Shown here in pieces: positions 51,901 through 60,206 of a stretch of DNA of 64,000 nucleotides. The translations under genes were made by a program, and so were the position numbers. This DNA is from Bacteroidota bacterium. GTDB lineage: Bacteria > Bacteroidota > Bacteroidia > Bacteroidales > UBA10428. The notes beneath the pieces were generated by a model. The model was given only the letters and a program-made list of their open reading frames with translations. It had not been told where the DNA came from and made no database searches. The number at the start of each line of letters is the position of its first letter. Position 1 is the first letter of the stretch. The stretch spans positions 3,534,001-3,598,000 of the forward strand of contig CP065006.1 of assembly GCA_016699695.1 (NCBI GenBank), written 5' to 3'.

Positions 51901-52284
51901 CACAAAAATCAGGTCTATAGCACCAGGAACCAAGCCATCTGATTCATCGATTGTTTTTATTCCAAAATCATTAATAATCGATAAACCTCCGCTATTGTTT
52001 CCTGCCCAAATTTTGCCTTGTTGGTCCACTGCCAGGCATCGGGGAAAATTATCTATTAATCCATCTTCTGTAGTATAATTAACAAATTGGTAGCCATCGA
52101 ATTTTGCCAGTCCGTTGGCTGTTGCCAGCCAGATATAGCCTTTGTGGTCCTCTACCATGTCACGCAGGTAATTCGAGGGCAATCCCTCGCGCACGGTGTA
52201 GTTTTTAAATGGAATAATCTGGCCCTGCAGGTTTGGTGCAATGCAAAATAAAAGTAGTAGTCCGATGGATAGGTGAAACCTCAT
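48994..52284 (-). CDS. Two-component-type propeller sensor with SpoIIE/PP2C phosphatase output
   Basis: The start at 52284 (MRFHLSIGLLLLFCIAPNLQGQ) gives a signal peptide; an upstream extension to 52389 is polar and rejected. The protein has 1096 residues. About 14 Reg_prop repeats form two seven-bladed propellers (GNIWLGTRSGVIVFD, GRIWCGTAYGLSVY), followed by a Y_Y_Y domain, one membrane helix near 810, a coiled coil (about 845-885) and a PP2C-like SpoIIE domain (AADCTGHGVPGAFMSMLG, RDGMDVAMCIID, LFSDGYADQFGG). It probably senses a periplasmic ligand and dephosphorylates an anti-anti-sigma factor. No such partner is adjacent. Confidence 0.93.
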   Translation of the reverse strand: MRFHLSIGLLLLFCIAPNLQGQIIPFKNYTVREGLPSNYLRDMVEDHKGYIWLATANGLAKFDGYQFVNYTTEDGLIDNFPRCLAVDQQGKIWAGNNSGGLSIINDFGIKTIDESDGLVPGAIDLIFVDNQNRVWACGFNGGISVIQNDTLVINPFESLVQTEIVISYLIDKKGNIWLGTRSGVIVFDRNLHASFPFGLEKMFVQDIYADSQDRIWIATEGKGVSMLDKEHLVHYNTSNGLTSNIALCLMETDSGEMLVGTYDGGINVIKNNKVYPRYVSQTKNYQIWQMLKDSQGNIWARTLENGVVKISQTFQNYSIENNLVNPYVFKISEDSYGNIWILTEGGISKYSEAFFEVFRDDFVYDDKYILALHIAPDESILAGTGSGLTLFRNAELSQQFSDENGLPEKPAVQSIISHQDKVYLGTNNFLSLKKSPSGYFPEEAIDKTKARDIYDLKVYKDYVYGASTDGLLAYHIPSGKLTYLNSNDGLISNDMYSVEIDSAGRIWCGTAYGLSVYSGSVFYNFTTFHGLPNNFCNDITFDRKGVAWIATDKGVCSAVLSEKHVFSTRNYSTKHGLKSNSTVSIISDKEGKIWIGHNQGVDRLDPVTKEIKHFGLKEGFLSIENNLGAIARDKQGNIWFGTADGIIKYSHEHDLKNETPPKVYIRSIQLYNDTSSIDPYYSQIDSVTLLPADLRLHHRKKNLYFEYVGLHYTLVEKNSYRYRLLGYDEQWSEPTTAIQSIPYQKLPHGKYTFQVMAANCDGVWNETPAEISFEILAPFWKKWWFRIIEFSSLLSLLFLIIFLRERKLRIDKKILQQKVKERTLEIEKQKDQIQEQHNKISQQKKEITDSIHYAQHIQSAILPKDETIGPLLKDYFILYKPRDIVSGDFYWIQEKEHKAIVIAADCTGHGVPGAFMSMLGVSTLNEIATRQETLKAGEILDQLRNHIISTLSHTRKDEEARDGMDVAMCIIDFENKKLQYSGAYNPLIIVRKGEAEVVKADKMPVGLHSGEMTSFSTTILDVVSGDCLYLFSDGYADQFGGPEGKKFKSGAFRDLLVEISTHPMAEQKQILEEKIQEWMGEYEQVDDMLVIGIRIP

Positions 52285-52408
52285 GCAACTAAAGATAATG
52301 GAAATGCACCTAAGTACAAAAAAACTAGGAAGCAACTCTTCTTTTTCAGTCTTTTTATCACTTTTTCCGGGGCTGCCCACTTCACACAAAAAACCTTAAC
52401 TTCATGCT

Positions 52409-52969
52409 ATGGAAATTTTGGGTGTAATACTGGCCGGCGGCAAGAGTTCACGCATGGGCACCGACAAGGGACTCGTTGAATTCAGGGGGAAACCTTTGGT
52501 GAAATATGCTATTGATTTGTTACATCCCTTATGCGAAGAGATAGTCATTAGCACTACTAATGTTGATTACCTCCAGTTTGGTTACCAAACAATTGCCGAC
52601 CTGGTTCCTTCCTGTGGCCCGATGGGAGGGATGTTTTCTGTGATGCACAGCCTACCTGCCAAAAGATATTTTTTTCTTTCGTGCGATGTGCCTCATCTGC
52701 CTTCGGCACTTGCGAAGGAGATTCTTCTCCATCAAGACAATGCTGAAATCATAGTGCCTGTTCATTCACAAAATCGCTGCGAACCCTTGTTTGGTCTGTA
52801 TTCGAGGAGTGTATTGCCCAGTCTCGTAAGGCAAATAGAACAAGGAAATTACAAACTCCAGGATTTGTTGAAAACATGCAATACCTATTATTTCAATGTT
52901 CCCGAAAATTGGAATGCCAATCCATTGTACCTTTTTAAAAATGTAAATACACCCGACGATGTCGAATGA
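52409..52969 (+). CDS. mobA: Molybdenum cofactor guanylyltransferase MobA
   Basis: MobA attaches GMP to molybdopterin to make the bis-MGD cofactor used by DMSO-reductase-family enzymes such as the Psr/Phs-type protein in this window. It has 186 residues with the nucleotide motif LAGGKSSRMGTDKGLVEF at the start, GPMGGM and FLSCDVPHLP. Its last 11 bases overlap the next gene. It is the first gene of a mobA-mobB-moeA-moaC run on the plus strand, divergent from the propeller sensor. Confidence 0.95.
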   Translation: MEILGVILAGGKSSRMGTDKGLVEFRGKPLVKYAIDLLHPLCEEIVISTTNVDYLQFGYQTIADLVPSCGPMGGMFSVMHSLPAKRYFFLSCDVPHLPSALAKEILLHQDNAEIIVPVHSQNRCEPLFGLYSRSVLPSLVRQIEQGNYKLQDLLKTCNTYYFNVPENWNANPLYLFKNVNTPDDVE

Positions 52970-53513
52970 GTTGTTTTCTTTGCCCAATTTTCTTATGCTG
53001 GCAGGGCAGCAACAGAATGTAGGTAAAACCACCCTGGCCTGTAAAATTATTTCCGGTTTTAGCCGTCGGCATTCGCTTGTAGCTTTAAAAGTCAGTCCGC
53101 ATATGCATACCAACACTGGTTCTGCCAAGTTATTGGAAGAGGGAATTGGTTTTCAGTTGTTTCGCGAAACAGAAACGGCCAGCAATAAAGATACCGCCCG
53201 CATGTTGATGGCAGGTGCCAGCGAGGCTTTCTTCCTGCAAGCACAAAAGAACGGTTTCCATAAAGGCCTAAATTCTTTCCTCGGGAGAATTGAACCCGGG
53301 GCTTTGGTAGTTTGCGAATCGGCCGGGGTGCGCGAATTCGTAAAACCGGGCTTATTTCTGGTACTTCGTCAGCTTAGCTGCAGAATTTGTTCGCTCGACG
53401 ACGAGAAAATGTTCGCTCTTGCTGACAGAATTGTTACTTTTACAACCAATGGTTTCGACATGTCCATGGATGAATTACAGGTCCAAGAAGGTAAATGGTC
53501 GATGGTAAAATGA
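52959..53513 (+). CDS. MobB-like P-loop protein
   Basis: This 184-residue protein has a variant Walker A (AGQQQNVGKTTLACK) and sits between mobA and moeA, overlapping mobA by 11 bases. MobB proteins bind GTP and aid MobA. The rest of the sequence (KVSPHMHTNTGSAKLLEE, VVCESAGVREFVKPGLFLVL) keeps the general layout of MobB but diverges, so assignment rests largely on position and the P-loop. No other domain is seen. Confidence 0.75.
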   Translation: MSNELFSLPNFLMLAGQQQNVGKTTLACKIISGFSRRHSLVALKVSPHMHTNTGSAKLLEEGIGFQLFRETETASNKDTARMLMAGASEAFFLQAQKNGFHKGLNSFLGRIEPGALVVCESAGVREFVKPGLFLVLRQLSCRICSLDDEKMFALADRIVTFTTNGFDMSMDELQVQEGKWSMVK

Positions 53514-53543
53514 AACAGTGAAGATTTTTTTGGATAAGATTCT

Positions 53544-54716
53544 ATGATATCACTCGAAGAGGCGCTTAAGATAATAGATGTGCTTCCTCCATTGGACACA
53601 ACTGACAAGGTAAGACTTCATCAGGCTTTAGGCCGTATTCTTCTACAGGATGTGTATGCAGATGCCGATATGCCAGCTTTTGATAAATCGGCTATGGATG
53701 GTTATGCCTGTCGGCTCGAGGATATACACATGCCACTGAAAGTGATTGATTATGTACCTGCAGGTACGGTTTATGCCAGCATGGTTCAAAAAGGGCAATG
53801 TGTGCGTATTATGACAGGTGCCCCTGTGCCTGCCGGAGCCGATTGTGTACTCATGGTCGAACACACCCGGAATCTTGATGCACAAACCATAGAATTTACT
53901 GGTAAAAATACCAAATCGAATATCTGTTACCGGGGCGAAGACATCAAAGCGGGAGAGAAAATACTTGAAAGTGGTCATCGGCTGAATCCTGCATCGCTGG
54001 CAGCAGCTGCTTCTGTGGGTTTAACTTCACTTAAAGTAGCAAAAAGGCCGCGCGTAGCCATACTTGCCACTGGCGATGAGTTGGTGGAGGCGCATCAACA
54101 GCCTGATAAGGCTCAGATTCGCAATAGCAATGCCTATAATATTCAGGCGCAAGTGCTCAAAATTGAAATACAGGCTGAGTATTTAGGTATTGTGAGAGAT
54201 ACGGAAACGGCATTGGAGTTGGCCATTTCTAAAGCACTTAATACTTGCGATGTGCTTCTTTTAACTGGAGGGGTATCCATGGGCGATAAAGACTATGTGC
54301 CGCAGGTTCTCGAAAAGTTAGGTTTTCGTATTCTAGTAAATAAAATCGCCATTCAACCTGGTAAACCTATTGTATTTGCACAAAAAGACCATAAATATTG
54401 TTTTGGTTTATCGGGTAACCCGGTTTCATCATTTCTGCAATTCGAACTACTTGCAAAACCTTTGCTTTATCGTTTAATGGGTCATGCCTACGAGTTGCCC
54501 TGGGTAAAAATGACGTTGGATACCGCTGTAAGCAGAAAGAAAGCCGAGCGTCTGCAGTTTTTTCCGGTTCGTTTGTCAGAGGGTATGGCACAAGTGCTCG
54601 AATTTCATGGATCGGCACACATTGTAGCCCTGGCTCATGCCGATGGCTTTGGAACCTTTGCAATTGGACAGGAAATGATTGAACCTGGTGCTTATACATC
54701 TGTGCTTTTAATCTGA
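53544..54716 (+). CDS. moeA: Molybdopterin molybdotransferase MoeA
   Basis: MoeA inserts molybdate into adenylylated molybdopterin. The 390-residue length fits. Motifs include ADADMPAFDKSAMDGYA, RIMTGAPVPAGADCVLMVE, VAILATGDELVE, LLTGGVSMGDKDYVPQVL, KIAIQPGKPIVFA and LSGNPVSSF. It is co-transcribed with mobA and mobB (30 bases downstream of the latter) and followed by moaC after 16 bases. Confidence 0.97.
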   Translation: MISLEEALKIIDVLPPLDTTDKVRLHQALGRILLQDVYADADMPAFDKSAMDGYACRLEDIHMPLKVIDYVPAGTVYASMVQKGQCVRIMTGAPVPAGADCVLMVEHTRNLDAQTIEFTGKNTKSNICYRGEDIKAGEKILESGHRLNPASLAAAASVGLTSLKVAKRPRVAILATGDELVEAHQQPDKAQIRNSNAYNIQAQVLKIEIQAEYLGIVRDTETALELAISKALNTCDVLLLTGGVSMGDKDYVPQVLEKLGFRILVNKIAIQPGKPIVFAQKDHKYCFGLSGNPVSSFLQFELLAKPLLYRLMGHAYELPWVKMTLDTAVSRKKAERLQFFPVRLSEGMAQVLEFHGSAHIVALAHADGFGTFAIGQEMIEPGAYTSVLLI

Positions 54717-54732
54717 ATTTACTTATAGGAGT

Positions 54733-55188
54733 ATGAATAAAAATCTAAGTCATGTCGATGCATCCGGAAAAGCCAACATGGTGGATGTAGGGGAAAAAGA
54801 CGTTCAGAAACGCACTGCCTGGGCCGAGGGAAAAATTAATTTAAAATCTGAAACCCTTAGCCTGATTGCAGAAAATTCCATCAAAAAGGGCGATGTGCTT
54901 ACTGTTGCCCAAATAGCCGGCATACAAGCTGCCAAGCAGACTTCGGCTTTAATTCCTCTGTGTCATCCTCTTTTGTTGAGCCATATTGAAGTAAACCTGA
55001 AGGTGGAAAAAGATGGTGTGCAAGCTAATGCAATGGTCGTGTGCAAGGGTCAAACCGGAGTGGAAATGGAAGCACTTGTAGCAGTAAACATAGCCTTGTT
55101 AACCATTTATGACATGTGTAAAGCAGTCGACAAAGAAATCGAGATTGGACAAGTTCGTCTGGTAAATAAAATCAAAGAAAACATATAA
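54733..55188 (+). CDS. moaC: Cyclic pyranopterin monophosphate synthase MoaC
   Basis: MoaC makes cyclic pyranopterin from the product of MoaA. The 151-residue protein shows the family opening LSHVDASGKANMVDVGEKD, AAKQTSALIPLCHPL with the active residues, GVEMEALVAVNIALLTIYDM and the usual end. A Shine-Dalgarno-like TAGGAG precedes the ATG. moaA, moaD and moaE are not in the window. It is the last gene of the molybdenum cofactor run. Confidence 0.97.
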   Translation: MNKNLSHVDASGKANMVDVGEKDVQKRTAWAEGKINLKSETLSLIAENSIKKGDVLTVAQIAGIQAAKQTSALIPLCHPLLLSHIEVNLKVEKDGVQANAMVVCKGQTGVEMEALVAVNIALLTIYDMCKAVDKEIEIGQVRLVNKIKENI

Positions 55189-55241
55189 TTGAACAGTAAC
55201 CGGCCTTCAGTTTAAACTCTGCATTCTTCTGTTTTCATTCT

Positions 55242-55271
55242 CTTGTATATTCATGAATTCTCGTAACTTTG
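55242..55271 (+). promoter_or_regulatory. Promoter of the RNase P RNA gene
   Basis: CTTG at 55242-55245 and TAACTTTG at 55264-55271 are 18 bases apart, an exact -7 box with a near -33 element, directly before the RNA start. Confidence 0.55.
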
Positions 55272-55276
55272 AAGCC

Positions 55277-55672
55277 GCAGCAGGCCGTTCTGCCGCTTCG
55301 GCATGGCTATGGTTATGCCGGGGAGGAAAGTCCGGACAACAAAGGGCACCATACTCTTGAAAAAGAGGTGTTCGTGAGGGTACAGAAGCGGAGAAGAAAA
55401 TAACTGCCGGCTATATTTTTACGGGATCGCGAGCCGATACCTGCAAAAAGGCCGGTGAGGGTGAGAAGGTGGGGTAAGAGCCCACCAGTTGTGGTGGCAA
55501 CACTGCAAGCTGTCCGCCTTATGGGTTGCAAGATCATGTATATCCCGGTTTCAGGTTTCCTGAACCATTGCGGCCCGCGATGGATTCTCCGGGAGGGGTA
55601 GATCGCGCAGATAAATGGCAGAAATCCCGATTTATCGGGATACAGAATCCGGCTTACAGGCCCGCTGTTTTT
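55277..55672 (+). ncRNA. rnpB: RNase P RNA (bacterial type A)
   Basis: This ribozyme trims the 5' leader of tRNA precursors. The conserved core GGGGAGGAAAGTCCGGACA starts at 55319, and the 3' partner AGAATCCGGCTTACAGG is at 55643-55659. The terminal stem P1 forms between CAGCAGGCC (55278-55286) and GGCCCGCTG (55659-55667), followed by a T-run that ends transcription. The conserved GAGGGTACAGAAG and AACTGCCGG-like parts lie in between. Short open frames on the opposite strand here are chance. Confidence 0.95.
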
Positions 55673-55793
55673 TTTTAGTGAAACTCAAATTCCATGTTTT
55701 GCCTGCAAAACTTGGAATTTGTAAGTTGAACTAATCCTGTTAGCAGAGCGTATCGGGATAAATGAATCCAGCTTCTCCGAAAAGTAATTTTGT

Positions 55794-56432
55794 CTATCGA
55801 ATTTCGTTTAAAACAGGGGTATGGTTCAAATGGCAGGTGTTGCCCCATTCTTCGAGTTTCCAGAGATCATCATTTACAGAAATTGTATTTACAGAGGTGT
55901 TGTACACCGAAAAGCACCGTTCGCTGTCGACCGGAAACCGGAATATTTTACGAATTACACAGTCCAGCACACCGCCGTGGGCCACTACCAGCAAATGCTT
56001 TCCCCGAAATTGCTTTGCAAGCTCCTGGATCCCTTCAATTACCCGCTGATTAAACTGAAACAAACTCTCTCCCCCCGGTATTTCAAAATAAAGGTTACGG
56101 TCTAAGTAAGCCTGAAATACTTCGGGGTACTTCAGCATTATTTCATCGAGGGTAAGGCTTTCTACCTTGCCAAATGAACGTTCGCGCAGACTTTTATTTT
56201 CCGAATGAGTTAATTGCAGGTGTTTATTGATTATTTGTGCTGTGCGTCTGGCTCTTTCCAGGTCGCTTGATAAAAGCGCATCGAAAGATTTACCCTTTAG
56301 GGTCTCGGCCAGGAGTTCGGCCTGCCGGATACCGTTTTCGGTTAGCGGGCTATCCTGATGCCCCTGCAATTGCATGGCCCGGTTCCATTCTGTTTCGCCA
56401 TGACGTATCAATGTAATTCTTGTTGCACTCAT
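55794..56432 (-). CDS. Histidine phosphatase (phosphoglycerate mutase-like, CobC/GpmB type)
   Basis: The 212-residue protein has the RHG motif LIRHGETEWN at residues 8-17 (phospho-His), the second Arg in SSDLERARRTAQ, the acid Glu in RERSFGKVES and the second His in VVAHGGVLD. Such enzymes dephosphorylate small phosphate esters (alpha-ribazole phosphate, phosphoglycerate or others). No cobalamin genes are near, so the substrate is open. It is a single gene. Confidence 0.94.
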   Translation of the reverse strand: MSATRITLIRHGETEWNRAMQLQGHQDSPLTENGIRQAELLAETLKGKSFDALLSSDLERARRTAQIINKHLQLTHSENKSLRERSFGKVESLTLDEIMLKYPEVFQAYLDRNLYFEIPGGESLFQFNQRVIEGIQELAKQFRGKHLLVVAHGGVLDCVIRKIFRFPVDSERCFSVYNTSVNTISVNDDLWKLEEWGNTCHLNHTPVLNEIR

Positions 56433-56643
56433 TCAATAATTTTCGGCAAAGATAATGCTTCGTGTTCTCGTTGAACCTTTCAAAGAAAAATATTCAAAAT
56501 GGTGATTTTACAATAAAAGCCAGGAAACTTGTTTTTTTATTATTCAATCTTACCCAATTGAAAAGCATGTAAATAATTTAAATTCAAATATTTAAGGTTA
56601 TTCTGTGTTCAAAAATCAATTATAACAGAGCAGAAATAGTGAA

Positions 56644-56651
56644 TAACTTTG
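56644..56651 (+). promoter_or_regulatory. -7 box (TAACTTTG) of the serine hydrolase gene
   Basis: This is an exact TAnnTTTG box, 69 bases before the ATG at 56721. It overlaps the in-frame TTG at 56649, so that TTG is not the start. The rest of 56433-56720 is AT-rich and shows nothing else. Confidence 0.4.
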
Positions 56652-56720
56652 AAACCAATTCCTGTAATAAGAGTAAAAGCTTATTATTTTTGCGAAAAGT
56701 ACACTGATTTAGGGATATTC

Positions 56721-57935
56721 ATGAAGCCATTAAAATATACACTCACTTTTGTGCTGGTTGTTATTTCACTTACCCTGATTTCGGGTTCATTTAGGAAAGA
56801 ACCGATACCTGAAGACATCATTGATCCACCATCACCCTTTGAGATTCCTGAAGCACATAGTAATCTTTTCGAACAATATTTGTCTTTTATCGAGGCTGAA
56901 ATGGATACCACCAACAATGTGGGTGCTGCCCTGGCCATTGTGATTGGCGACAAGGTTGATTTTATGAAAACCTACGGAGTGAAGCAAGCCGGAACAACCG
57001 ACTCGGTGGATATTCACACTGTTTTCAGGCTGGCATCTGTATCAAAGGGTTTTGCAGGGGTACTGGCTGCAAAGCTCGAAAATGAACATATGATAGACCT
57101 CGACTCCAAGTTAACTAATTACCTGCCTGGATTGCGTTTCAGACAAGCATCTTTTACAAACGTGCTTACAATTAAACATACATTGAATCAATCTACCGGA
57201 CTTGCTTCGCATGCTTTCGATAATCTGATTGAAACCGACGCTTCCATGCACGAAATTATCAGCAGGTTCAGTGAGGTTGAAGTAGCAGGAAAACCCGGTG
57301 AGACCTATAGTTACCAAAATGCTATTTACAGCCTGATCGATACCATTTTGCGGGTAAATTACGATCAGACTTATGCCGAAATGCTCGACCAAAAAATATT
57401 TGAACCTTTGGGAATGGTCAATGCTTCTACCGATTTTGAAACCATGATCAATTGCGGAAATTTTGCCATGCCTCATTCGGGCGAAGGAAAGGCAGTAAAA
57501 ACTCTGGAACCAAACAACCGCTATTACAATACTGTTCCGGCTGCAGGAGTAAATGCCAGCATCTCCGACATGTCTATCTGGCTGAAAGCCCTGCTTGGGT
57601 GCTACCCTTCGGTAATCGATTCAAATGTACAGCGTGCAATTTCTACCCCAGCCATCGAAACCCCCTTAAAACGCCATTACACTGCCAGATGGAAAGGCAT
57701 TGAAGCAAAATATTACAGCCTTGGCTGGCGTATTTATAAATACAAGGGATACAATATTATTTACCACGGAGGGTATGTAAAAGGTTACAGGGCCGAAATA
57801 TCGTTTTGTCCCGAACTGAATACAGGAATTGTTTTTATGCAAAACTCCCCCAACCGCTTATCTTCTGAGAGTGTACCTGTTTTCTGGGATTTGTATTTTG
57901 CGCAACTAGAAGAAGCAACCTTGGCAATAAAATAA
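56721..57935 (+). CDS. Class C beta-lactamase-like serine hydrolase
   Basis: From the ATG at 56721 the protein starts with a signal or lipoprotein-like hydrophobic segment (YTLTFVLVVISLTLISGS) and has 404 residues. The SxxK motif is SVSK in FRLASVSKGFAG, the YxN motif is YQN in YSYQNAIYSL, and the third motif is HGG in IYHGGYVKGYR. This fits the penicillin-binding/esterase EstB group. It could act on peptidoglycan or on an ester; resistance is not implied. It is a single gene. Confidence 0.9.
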   Translation: MKPLKYTLTFVLVVISLTLISGSFRKEPIPEDIIDPPSPFEIPEAHSNLFEQYLSFIEAEMDTTNNVGAALAIVIGDKVDFMKTYGVKQAGTTDSVDIHTVFRLASVSKGFAGVLAAKLENEHMIDLDSKLTNYLPGLRFRQASFTNVLTIKHTLNQSTGLASHAFDNLIETDASMHEIISRFSEVEVAGKPGETYSYQNAIYSLIDTILRVNYDQTYAEMLDQKIFEPLGMVNASTDFETMINCGNFAMPHSGEGKAVKTLEPNNRYYNTVPAAGVNASISDMSIWLKALLGCYPSVIDSNVQRAISTPAIETPLKRHYTARWKGIEAKYYSLGWRIYKYKGYNIIYHGGYVKGYRAEISFCPELNTGIVFMQNSPNRLSSESVPVFWDLYFAQLEEATLAIK

Positions 57936-57993
57936 ATCATTATAGGAAGCCTTTTAGAACGGAAGAATTGTACCCAAAATTTACAGCCCGTTT

Positions 57994-58371
57994 CTATTTT
58001 ATCATTGGCAAATACTTCTGCCAGTTTTCAAAAATTACCCAAAGGTTAATGGCCATTAATACAATGGCAATAGGCAAACCCGATGGTTCCTGAAGAAGAT
58101 GTGTTAAAAGTATTCCAATTGTTACCGGCAAAATAATTACGGCTCCCAGAGCTCTGAATTTTCTGAACATAAAAAGAATACCGCCTGAAATTTCTGCTAC
58201 TGCCACAAGCGGCATGAGCCATCCGATGGTCATAAAAGCAGACATTAGATTCATCAACTCTTCCGGCATAGTTTCCGGCATAGGACTGTAATTAAAAAAC
58301 TTGTTTAATCCAGCATTTATAAACATTAGTCCAAAGAGAATGGATAGAACCATTAGAATTTTTTGTTTCAT
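57994..58371 (-). CDS. DoxX-family membrane protein
   Basis: The 125-residue membrane protein has four helices. It opens MVLSILFGLMFINAGLNKFF, the DoxX phrase with Asn-Lys-Phe, followed by MPEE and a Trp-Leu-Met-Pro turn. The third and fourth helices contain FRKFRALGAVIILPVTIGIL. Members include subunits of thiosulfate:quinone oxidoreductase and uncharacterised redox proteins; the sequence does not tell which. It is a single gene, between the serine hydrolase and the nif activator. Confidence 0.85.
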   Translation of the reverse strand: MKQKILMVLSILFGLMFINAGLNKFFNYSPMPETMPEELMNLMSAFMTIGWLMPLVAVAEISGGILFMFRKFRALGAVIILPVTIGILLTHLLQEPSGLPIAIVLMAINLWVIFENWQKYLPMIK

Positions 58372-58422
58372 GTTTTGAAGGTTTAGAATGTGGTTTTTTT
58401 AATGGATTTAAAAATGAAACTG

Positions 58423-58459
58423 AGTATTAAACATACGGTAAGCATAAAAGTTTAATACT
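58423..58459. promoter_or_regulatory. Perfect 10-bp inverted repeat between nif activator and doxX
   Basis: AGTATTAAAC (58423-58432) and GTTTAATACT (58450-58459) are exact complements with a 17-base spacer, 52 bases upstream of the doxX-like start and 60 bases after the nif activator's stop. It may be a weak terminator for the activator gene or an operator for the doxX-like gene. Confidence 0.4.
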
Positions 58460-58518
58460 TGATACCACAAGCATAGAATCAATCTCAAAAAAAAAGGAAG
58501 TCTGAAATGTTTACCGTC

Positions 58519-60087
58519 TTACTTAAACTTATACTTACCGACTTCAATACCGTATTTTTCAATCCGCAGACCAAGTTTACGGTTAGAAATTCCCAAATCC
58601 TGGGCCGATTGAAATACGTTTCCCCGCAGGTTGGTAAGGGTGTCGATAATAAGTTGTTTTTCTACTTTTTCTACGATCGCTTGCAGAGTACCCCTATAGG
58701 GTGTGCCTGACGATTGGGCAGTTTGCAGGGTTGGAGGAAGGTTAATGGGGCGGATAACTCTATCGGTGCTAAGAATGGCAGCCCGTTCGATGCAGTTCTC
58801 CAGCTCACGTATATTGCCCGGCCAGTGATAAATCATAAGCATTTCAATAGCTGAAGAGGAAATACGGATAATATCGGTTCCATTCTTTTTGTTTGCTTTG
58901 GCAATAAAATGATCGACCAATAATGGTATATCATTTAAGCGCTCGCGCAGTGCAGGTACATAAATAGGAAAAACATTCAAACGATAATAAAGGTCTTCGC
59001 GGAAACTTCCGTCTTTGATGGCTTCTTCGAGGTTGCGGTTGGTGGCTGCAATTACCCGAACATTACTGGATATTGTTTTCGTACCTCCAAGTCGCTCAAA
59101 TTCTCTTTCTTGTATTACCCGTAAAAGTTTTACCTGTATTTGTTGGGGCAGTTCTCCTATTTCGTCAAGAAAAATCGATCCGCCTTCGGCCAGTTCAAAA
59201 CGTCCTTTTTTTTGGCTGTCGGCTCCTGTAAATGCTCCTTTCTCATAGCCAAACAATTCGCTTTCGATTAGGCTTTCGGGCAGTGCCGAACAGTTTACTT
59301 TTATTAAGGGTTTGTGTTTACGTTCGCTTCCAAAATGAATGGCCTGGGCAATAAGTTCTTTTCCTACTCCACTTTCGCCCCTTACCATCACGGTAGCTTG
59401 AGTTTTTGCCACTTGTTGGATTTGCAGAAACAACTCACGCATTTTGGAAGAATTGCCCACAATGTTTTCGTCCAGAAATTGATTTTTAAGCTGATCCTGC
59501 AGTTCCCTGTTTTCGTTCCTGAGTCGTTCAATTTCTTCCATTCGATCCTGACGGGTTTGCACTGCCTGTGCAATCATAGAACCAATTACGCTCAGCGTAC
59601 GGATCAATTCTTCCTTTAAAATGCGGTCGTCATAAACCCTGGTAATGCTTAAGGTACCTAATATTTCGTTGTCGGCACAGATGGGCACGCAGACAAAAGA
59701 GATATCCTCTTTTTTGTTTGTTTTAAGTTTAATACCTGTTTTATTTACAAATCCTCGTGCTTCGGTAATCTTTTCAATGTAAACCGCTTTTCCCGTCTTC
59801 ACTACTTCGCCTGTAATTCCTTCGCCTATCAGGTAGCGGCCCATTTTCTTTTCTTCAGGAGTAATGCCATGAGCTGCCTCTATAAATATATTGGAAACCT
59901 CACGGTTTAAAATCGACAGGAGCGAACGCTCAGCGCCCAGGTAGCGGGCAATCAGTTCCATAATGGGGTTCATGGCATCTTTCAGGAATTGACTTTTGTT
60001 CATGAGCTGGCTAATCTCAAAAAGCAGAGGCAATTCCGAATCGCTGTAACAAGGTTTTCCAGTTCTCTCGCAAAAATGACCAATCAT
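58519..60087 (-). CDS. nifA: NifA-type sigma-54-dependent activator
   Basis: The 522-residue protein has an N-terminal GAF domain (about 20-180), a coiled linker (RQDRMEEIERLRNENRELQDQ) and an AAA+ domain. The AAA+ domain contains Walker A GESGVGKE, the sigma-54 loop GAFTGA near 282, Walker B FLDEIG and R-finger REDLYYRLNVFP. The C-terminus is a Fis-type helix-turn-helix. It reads away from nifH. The GAF-AAA-Fis layout and position indicate NifA. A CxxxxC oxygen-sensing motif between AAA and Fis is absent, but Cys6 and Cys13 flank the start (HFCERTGKPCYSD). Direct sensing by these is speculative. Confidence 0.9.
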   Translation of the reverse strand: MIGHFCERTGKPCYSDSELPLLFEISQLMNKSQFLKDAMNPIMELIARYLGAERSLLSILNREVSNIFIEAAHGITPEEKKMGRYLIGEGITGEVVKTGKAVYIEKITEARGFVNKTGIKLKTNKKEDISFVCVPICADNEILGTLSITRVYDDRILKEELIRTLSVIGSMIAQAVQTRQDRMEEIERLRNENRELQDQLKNQFLDENIVGNSSKMRELFLQIQQVAKTQATVMVRGESGVGKELIAQAIHFGSERKHKPLIKVNCSALPESLIESELFGYEKGAFTGADSQKKGRFELAEGGSIFLDEIGELPQQIQVKLLRVIQEREFERLGGTKTISSNVRVIAATNRNLEEAIKDGSFREDLYYRLNVFPIYVPALRERLNDIPLLVDHFIAKANKKNGTDIIRISSSAIEMLMIYHWPGNIRELENCIERAAILSTDRVIRPINLPPTLQTAQSSGTPYRGTLQAIVEKVEKQLIIDTLTNLRGNVFQSAQDLGISNRKLGLRIEKYGIEVGKYKFK

Positions 60088-60092
60088 AATGG

Positions 60093-60206
60093 TATCCCCC
60101 TTTAAAAAGTATAAAATACTTCACAAAAATATTAAAAAAATGCAAATACCCCCTTACAAAATGTTAATTGTACATTAAAGAGAATAAAAAATGTAAAAAT
60201 ACCCCT
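60093..60206. promoter_or_regulatory. Three C-tract sites at 53-base spacing upstream of nifA
   Basis: Plus-strand TATCCCCCTT, TACCCCCTTA and TACCCCTAAA have their first C at 60096, 60149 and 60202, each 53 bases from the next. On the minus strand these are G-runs flanked by T/A in the nifA leader and promoter. The one nearest the gene is at Shine-Dalgarno distance (8 bases) from the ATG and may simply be the ribosome site. A -7-like TATTTTTG on the minus strand lies at 60131-60124. Confidence 0.4.

Noticed and set aside
55313..55537. Minus-strand open frame of 74 residues
   Set aside because: It lies fully inside the RNase P RNA, whose conserved core and end pairing are clear; the frame is a chance opening.
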